Translations under genes and position numbers: made by a program
Notes under the pieces: model-generated
Databases searched by the model: none
Told to the model about the DNA's origin: nothing
Seen by the model: only the letters and a program-made list of their open reading frames with translations
NCBI GenBank assembly: GCA_030267565.1
Contig: BRXU01000011.1
Coordinates: 293,501-357,500 of the forward strand
Length of the DNA: 64,000 nt
Direction: 5' to 3'
Origin: Pleodorina starrii
Taxonomy: Eukaryota > Chlorophyta > Chlorophyceae > Chlamydomonadales > Volvocaceae
Shown: in pieces, positions 57,901-64,000 of the stretch
Layout: each line of letters starts with the position of its first letter
How positions within the stretch are numbered: the stretch's first letter is position 1

Positions 57901-60900
57901 TTGTGGAAGAGCGGACGGGGCGCGAGCGCGAGGCGGGCATCTCACCCTCCCCGCAGTCCCTTCGCTGCGGTATATTTTTTCTTACCCTATTTGAACCCCG
58001 CATCCCACCTGAACTCCCAACCCCGCAGGAGCGGGACATGTTTTGGAAGCGGGAGCTTTCGGAGCGGACCGTCGCGCTGACGGACCTGGAGCGGCGGCTC
58101 AAGCAGGCGCAGGAGCAGGCGGCGCGGGACGCGGAGGCGCTGCAGGTGGGTGGTGTGGCGTGGCGTGGCGTGGCGCGGCGTGCGTGCGAGGACGCGGGGA
58201 ACGTAACGCGTGGTCCGCTGTGCACTCTCTGAGCACTCGCACCCCATTTCGTGAGGTAGAGCAAAGCTGACGGTCCAGGGCGCCTTTGCGCGTGCATGCT
58301 GTGCGAGGCAACCCGGACGCGCTAATCACCGCGCATTGTGCTGAGAGTGTGCGCCGTTGCTATTTGCCTGATCAAACGATCATGCCCGTGCAAATAAGAG
58401 GTGCACGTTCGCGTCCCGTGCTAACAGGAGTTCTAAAATAGGCATGCCGGCGTGAACAGGGATGCACAAGCAGGGATTGATAGTAGTTGTTTGTCCGTGT
58501 GAACAGGAGCTGAGGGCAGAAGCGGAGAAGCTGCGCCGCGAGTCGGCCGCCGCCGCCGCCAGCGCCGCCGCCGCGGAGGCGACGCTCCGGCGGGAGGTCG
58601 AGGCGCTGCAGGCCGCCCTGGAGCGCGCGCAGCACAGTACGGCTTACGGGTACGGCGATCACGACAGCCATGCGGAGAAGGAGCTGGCGTCGGCGCGGGC
58701 GGAGGTGCTGCGGCTGCAGTCGGAGGCGCGCAGGCTGCAGGTGCGTGCTCGTGTATGTGTGCGTGTGTTTGCTGGTTTCGGAGCCAGGCCTGGAGAGTTG
58801 CGCTTGCGCTCGCCCGCTAGCGCGTGCTCGTGCAGGCTGACATTTGATGGTCTCGAAGCGAAGCGCGTCGTGTTTCGTCATGTCCCTCCTCACGCCCCTC
58901 GTCTCTTTACCTCCGTCACCGCCGCTTCGCTCTCCACACAACACACACCCACACCCCCCGCTGTCCCTCCCCCCACCCAGGTCCAGCTGGAGACCGCGCA
59001 CGCCTCCGCCTCCACCGCCGCCTCGGAGGCCTCCCGCTCCCAACTGGAGGCCCGCAGCCTGGCCGCACAGCTGGCCGCAGCCGCTGCGGAGCGCGACGCC
59101 GCCACCGCGGAGCTGCGGCAGCTGAGCCACGTATACCAGCAGCACCTGGCGCAGCAGCGAGAGGAGATGCAGCAGATGCAGGTGGTGGCGGCCTCGTCCG
59201 GCTCGGCGGCTGGCTCCGGCTCGGCGGCACCGACGCCGCGGCTGGTGAGTGCGCGGAAGCGCCCGTGCCGTGACCGCGACCGTGACTGCCTCTGTCGTTT
59301 CTTTTTCTGCGCGGAAGCTGGCGGAAGCGGAAGCTTTCGTCGTGACCGTGACTGCCTCTTGTTTTTTTTGCACGGATGTGTTCGTCGGGACGGTGATCGT
59401 GTCGACGCGGTATGTACGCGTGGGGCTGTGGTTGTTGTGCGCGTTTTCCAAACACCTCCCAATCGCGCCGTTGTGGCCGTCCGCGTCGCCGTTCCACTGC
59501 TGTCCCCGTTCCACTGCTGTGGTTCGTGCTTCTCGCCCCGCCCCCCCAGGTGAGTCGCCAGGAAAGCGCCGTCTCGCCCCGAATGTCCATTGTCGCGGAT
59601 GCCGCAGCGAGCGCCAACGCGGGCGGCGGCGGTGACCTGGCGGCCGCGGCCGCCGCCGCCAGTAGCCTGGCAGCGCTGGAGGCGGAGGTTTCGGAGCTGC
59701 GGGCGGCCCTGGAGGCGGCCGAGGGCGAGCGGGAGCGGCTCAAGGGGCAGCTGCTGAGGCTGAAGGCGCAGATGCTTCGGGAGCAGGAGGAGGAGGAGGA
59801 CAAGGTGGGGCGGGGGAGCTGTGCTGGCTCTGGGACAACACCCCTTTGTTCATACTTGCCTTTTGTTTGCACCGTATTCGGACTGCTTTCCTGCACCCTT
59901 TTATTGACGCGCCTTGGGTGCCGCTTTTTGCCGCGACCGTGCGCCTCGGTCGGAACTGGTGAGCAGTTTGGCTGGCGCGTCGAGGCGGAGGTGAAGGCGG
60001 CCGAGGAGCGGCACGCGGCTCAGGTTTCGGAGCTGCGGGAGGCGCTGGAGGCGGCCAAGGCGGCGGCGCTGAGGCCGCAGGCGGAAGTCGCGGGTGAGCG
60101 CTCTGTCGCTCCGTCTACCTGGGGTGAAACCTGGGGCCACCCTTTAGGTCGCCGGGTGGACAGGGTCGAGGTGTCGGGGAAGACGCGCCGAGAAGCAGCA
60201 CGAGCGGGCGCTGCGACCTGCGAGAGAGAGAGATGAGCCGCTAGATGCGCCGCCTCCCTTTCCCGGCGTGGGAAAGTCGTCAAGACACCAATTAGAACTT
60301 AAGCTGAAGCTAGCTGTGACTGTTTTCTTTATATTTTTTCTGCCCTGCTGCAGCTCTCAACGAGGCGCTGGAGCTGAAGGACACAGAGATCCAGAACCTG
60401 CAGGTACGGCTTGAAGCGGACGGTTGTTGTGGCGGTTAAAGTGGTTGTGGCGGTTGTGACAACTCGGCAGTGTCACACGGGACAGTTCTGGCGGCACACG
60501 GGACGGTGCTGCCCTCCGCCGCCGGGATGGGACGGGAACTGGGCATGCGTGCATACTCGCGCGGCGCGGTGCGGTGCTCTGCTTGCGCTGGCTCGAGTGC
60601 CGTCTCGCCCCCGACGGGGGCATTCATCCCACCCGCTTCCTTACTGATCCTGCGGACCGAACGGACGAATGAACGAACGCACCAGGCCGCGCTGGGTGAA
60701 TTGACGTATGAGAGCGAAGCTGCCGAGAAGCTGCGGCTGGAGGTCCGCGCCGCCGCCAACAAGGTGAGCCGCCTGCAGCAGGAGCTGGCGGCGGCGCAGG
60801 CGGCGGTGGGGGCGGCGGCGGCGGAGCGCGAGGCGGCGGACAAGCTGGTGGAGCAGGTACGACATACCGGTACGACGGAATGGCCTGCATGAACACTTAC

Positions 60901-62871
60901 CTCGTTTAACTGGGCGGTACACGCGACGGCAAGCGGCGGGAGCGCCCGTGATGAGATCTGCCCCTCCGTTGGGCGCAATTGTTCCCCAGATGCGACTTCC
61001 CAGCGCGCCTCACGGCTGTCATCGAGTTCTCGGTTTCGGAGCCAGGCCATACTCCTCACGCTACCGGGTTTACATCCCCTGACCCCGCTTCATCCTGTCC
61101 CGTCCTGCCTCCCGGTCTTGCCCCTATCCACACTTCCTGTTTCTGTGCCCCTCTCCTTGCCGCGGTCACCCTCCCTCTCCTCCCTCTCCTCCGCTGCCCG
61201 GCTCCAGACCCGCGCCTCCCTCGCCGCGGTGGCCGCCTCTGAGGCGCGCACCGCCGACGAGTGCGCCATGCTGCGCCGCGCTCTGGACCAGGCGGTGGCG
61301 CAGGCGGCCGCCATGAGCTCCGAAACCAACGGCATGGTGGACCGCCGCATCATGGGCAAGCTGCTGCTCACCTACTTTCAGCGCAACCACAGCAAGGAGG
61401 TGAGGGGAGGGAAGCGGGGAGGAGCGGGGGCGTGGCTGGGCCGCAAGGAGGTGCGGGAAGCGGCTCATGCCACGCGCCGACCCCGCTGCTTGCGAACCCT
61501 GGAAAACCCTAAAACCCTAGACCCTAAAACCAAGGGGGCGACAAAAGGGCTTCACTAACGCGTAGTGGCCCTTGTTGCCCGCCTTGGCCCCTCCCTCCCT
61601 CACTTTCCTTTTCGCCTGCCACGCTCCACACACAGGTTCTCCAGCTGATGGCCCGCATGCTCAACATGAGCGACGAGGACCGCGCCGCGCTGGGCCTGCT
61701 GGGCACCCGGCGAGGCCTGCTCAGCCGAGTGGCGGGTGCTCCCTTCGCGCTCGTCAGCGGTGCAGGCCGCATGCTGGTGCGCGCGGGCTCGCAGGGCAGC
61801 GGCGGCGCCAGCCCCGGCGCGCCGCCGCCGCACGGCGGCGCCGGCGGCGACTCGTTGGCCGACCAGTGGGTGCAGTTCCTGCTGAGTCAGGATGAGGCGG
61901 CGCAGCGGCAGCAGGCGGCGCTTGAGCTGCAGCAGCAGCTGCTGCTCCAACAGCAACAACAGCAGCAGCAGCAGAACCACAGACAGCACGACACAGGAGG
62001 ACAGCAGCAGCATCACCACCACCCGCCACCTCAGCAGCCGCAGCAGCAGCACGCCCCGCCGCACGGCGGGTACGGCGGACAGCCTCCGTACCCACCACCC
62101 GCCGCCGCTCCCCAGTCGACTTCGGCGCAGCAGAACCCGATGCACGCTACGTTGTTGAACCCGCCACAACCATCACAACCACCACAACCACCACAACCAC
62201 CAACCACCTCACACCTGGGGCATTACGCGCCGGCGGCGCAGCAGAACCCTTACACCTACACCAGCAGCACAGGCTCCATGCAGCCGCATCTGCAGCAGGC
62301 CGGGTTGGGGTCATCGTCAGGACCGGCGGCGGCGGCGCAATCCTGGCGCGGCGGTGGCCCCTCTTCCGAGTCCATGTCGCATCCGCAGACGGAACAGGGG
62401 GCGCAGGTGCAGGTGCCGGTGCCGCCGCAGTACCGCTCCCAGCAGGAGCCGCTCTCCTTATCCGCGTTACAGGCTGCCGCAGGTCCGCAGTATGGTGCTG
62501 CTGCTGCGGCGGCGGCGGCGGCGGTACCACCCCAGCAGCCACAGCTCGCAGCCTCCGCCTTGGCCCCGGCGTCGGCGGCCTCGGGAATGTTCTCGACGCC
62601 GCTGTCTGAGGCCCCACAGATGTCCTCTTGGCGACAGCAGCAACAGCAATACCACCAGCAGCAGCAGCAGCAGGCGGAGCAGCAGCCCGGGCCCGGTGGC
62701 TACGGCTCAACGGGCGTGGGGCACGGCGGTGTCAACGGTAACGGCTGGCGGGCAGCATCGGCGACGGCCACTCAGCCGCCGCCGCTTCCGCCGCTTCCGA
62801 CGTCGTCCTTCTCCTCGTCTTCGCCAGCGCAACCGGCAAGGCCGCTGCCGCCCCACGCCGGGGACTGGTGA
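51992..62871 (+). CDS. Golgin with C-terminal GRAB domain (GC3/GMAP-210-like)
   Basis: Exons 51992-52087, 52216-52253, 52334-52956, 53228-53391, 53791-53886, 54200-54280, 54588-55823, 55927-56187, 56445-56570, 56867-57117, 57538-57757, 58029-58145, 58507-58740, 58981-59244, 59550-59804, 59967-60093, 60354-60403, 60686-60856, 61208-61399, 61636-62871; all phases close, 1,945 aa. The N-terminus MWGVIAGAASRAQNLASNV can form an amphipathic helix, as in plant GC3 (MWSSIA start) and GMAP-210. Residues about 190-1500 are a long Ala/Glu-rich coiled coil. At about 1511-1552, MVDRRIMGKLLLTYFQR followed by KEVLQLMARMLNMSDEDR matches the GRAB (GRIP-related Arf-binding) domain, which docks golgins to Arf1 on cis-Golgi membranes. 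A Gln/His/Pro-rich tail of about 350 residues follows, longer than in plant relatives. Expected role: Golgi vesicle tether. Confidence 0.85.
52891..53090 (+). repeat. Triplicated splice-donor cassette
   Basis: Three diverged copies of a unit containing TGTTGCAG|GTGGGG, then GTGCCGTGACAG and CAAACAATG. Donors fall at 52908, 52957 and 53039. Only the middle donor gives the phase needed by the next exon at 53228. Confidence 0.7.
56575..56725. repeat. About 50-bp intronic minisatellite, three copies
   Basis: Units of the type GGGGCTGAGAAGACAGATGC plus AGCAGCGAAGGGACGAGGGG in the intron 56571-56866 of the golgin gene. Open frames over it are not coding. Confidence 0.7.
57391..57440 (+). repeat. 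Dispersed intronic motif, copy C
   Basis: CGACGCCGTCTCCGTCTCCG then CTGCGGTATC, a T-rich stretch and GCCCC, in intron 57118-57537 of the golgin gene. A further shortened copy (CCCTTCGCTGCGGTAT, T-rich, TTACCC) is at 57955-57990 in the next intron. Confidence 0.55.
61495..61535. repeat. Short interstitial telomere-like repeat
   Basis: AACCCTGGAAAACCCTAAAA followed by CCCTAGACCCTAAAACC: about four degenerate units of CCCTAAA(A), the volvocine telomere repeat, in intron 61400-61635. Similar single or double units occur near 390, 2028, 6340 and 40655. Confidence 0.65.
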
Positions 62872-64000
62872 GGAGGGAGAGATGCGGGAGGACGGCCTTG
62901 GCTGTTGGGTTTTCATTCGCGGATTTGGATCCGAGACGGTGGATCTGGATTCGGGATGGGCGGACTCGAGGCCCTAAACAATGACGCGGCGCATGGCTAC
63001 TCTCCGTGCGCTGCATGATAAGCGGGAAGAAGGCTGTGCGTTGGTCGTTGCTGAGTGTGTGGATACATTGGGGTACGGTACATGTGGGGTGTTGGGAAGC
63101 CAACTTGTTCAGTCAAGAGGTCCGGGCTGCGCAGGGACTCGGAAACGCAGCGAGCGAGGAAGGGGGCCCCCGACGGCACCGCTCGCTCCCCAGCTTGCAC
63201 CCGAGTCCCTCCGTTGCGTTGGTGCAGCATTCTCGTCGTGGGCATGTGGCGGACATGTGCCCGACACCAGGCATACACGGTGGCGCATTTTATTTATATC
63301 TTTTTTCAGATGCATTGCGCGTTGCTTGTGTGCTCACGGCTGGGGTGGGGACGTGGGGAAGGTCCCATGCCTGGCAGTGTTGCGTTAAAATCAAGAACCA
63401 GCAAAACGCCAGTTTGATGGTAATGGAATGTCGGAATTTGGGTGGTGCGGAGTCGAGGGAGTGTAAGGGGAGGGGGCATGGGCGCGAGAGCATCGGGATC
63501 CCGTCACTGGGTTTCCCCTGGGTAGAGCAGTTGCGAGAAGTCTGGAGGCATTGCATGGGGGCAATGGGAGAGGGGAGGGGACAGCCGAAACCGGCACGCG
63601 ACTGGGAATGCAACACGCAGCCAGGAAGTCATTATACGTTGCGGTGGGTGCGGGGCAGGTTGGTTCATGCTTGGGGGATGAGCCGGGGTGAGGTGTGCAG
63701 GGTGCATGCATTTGGGGGGGCGGGGCATTGCGCTGGGACGGTTAGTGGGGAAGTTGGATGGGCAGGGAAAGCCCTGTCGGGGGACGTTAGTTGTTGTGGG
63801 CTGTGCGAAGCAGCTGGATTGGTCTATTAAACGGATTGGTCTAACCATTTAGTGGCCGGCGTTGGGCGGGACGACAGCGCGAGAGGGTTTTTCTGAGGTG
63901 CGGCACATGCGCCCGGCGTCACGCAATATGGAAGGAGTGAACGCCGGCGGGTGTTACTGGGGATGCCGGGCGGTAGCGTAGCGTTTGCTTGACACTGTTT
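62872..64000. other. Golgin 3' UTR and downstream sequence
   Basis: G-rich sequence with no recognisable coding exon. It includes the probable 3' UTR to about 63480 and then intergenic DNA to the window edge. Overlapping Gly/Trp/Arg-rich frames are composition artefacts. Confidence 0.5.
63462..63466 (+). terminator. TGTAA polyadenylation signal, golgin gene
   Basis: First TGTAA after the golgin stop codon, 591 nt downstream, in a G-rich stretch. Confidence 0.45.

Overview
The window looks like nuclear DNA of a volvocine green alga (Chlamydomonas/Volvox type). Genes are GC-rich and split into many short exons with GTGAGT- or GTACGT-like donors and CAG acceptors. Proteins carry long Gly/Ala/Pro/Gln low-complexity stretches. 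Several genes are followed by TGTAA, the polyadenylation signal used in this group. I see no rRNA, convincing tRNA, CRISPR or organelle genes. Exon joins were made by eye from splice consensus and reading phase. For six of the seven complete multi-exon or single-exon models the total coding length closes on whole codons, which is strong internal support; the seventh (the largest) also closes but has one ambiguous donor.

Layout: (1) 133-1782 (+), the 3' end of a WD40-repeat gene. (2) 3834-7032 (+), eight exons, 386 aa, a divergent nucleoside-hydrolase-like protein. (3) 8543-22679 (+), 24 exons, about 2,050 aa: possible N-myristoylation signal, long disordered linker, degenerate UDP-sugar-pyrophosphorylase-like domain and two C-terminal universal-stress-protein (USP) domains. 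(4) 24061-28563 (-), five exons, 1,092 aa: caspase-like (peptidase C14) domain lacking the expected catalytic Cys, fused to armadillo (ARM) repeats. (5) 29734-42390 (+), nine exons, 1,732 aa: signal peptide, beta-trefoil-lectin-like and Cys-rich ectodomain, about seven membrane segments and a long Gly-rich pentapeptide-repeat tail. (6) 46177-48296 (-), F-box-like/ankyrin-type protein, 609 aa. (7) 50919-51596 (-), a plastid-targeted single-pass protein with a Tic110-like helical module, 225 aa. (8) 51992-62871 (+), 20 exons, 1,945 aa, a golgin with a C-terminal GRAB (Arf-binding) domain.

Mobile DNA is intronic. A 246-bp hAT-like MITE with 16-bp inverted repeats and a perfect 8-bp target duplication lies across an intron/exon border and supplies the splice acceptor used in gene 3. 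Two copies of a roughly 350-bp element with 53-54-bp terminal direct repeats sit in introns of genes 3 and 5. Introns also hold a 13-bp satellite, minisatellites, a dispersed 40-60-bp motif and short telomere-like stretches.

The genes do not form a pathway. Genes 4 and 5, and genes 7 and 8, are divergent pairs that may share promoter regions. The most unusual proteins are genes 3, 4 and 5: each joins a recognisable sensor or ligand-binding module to partners I do not know from described proteins.
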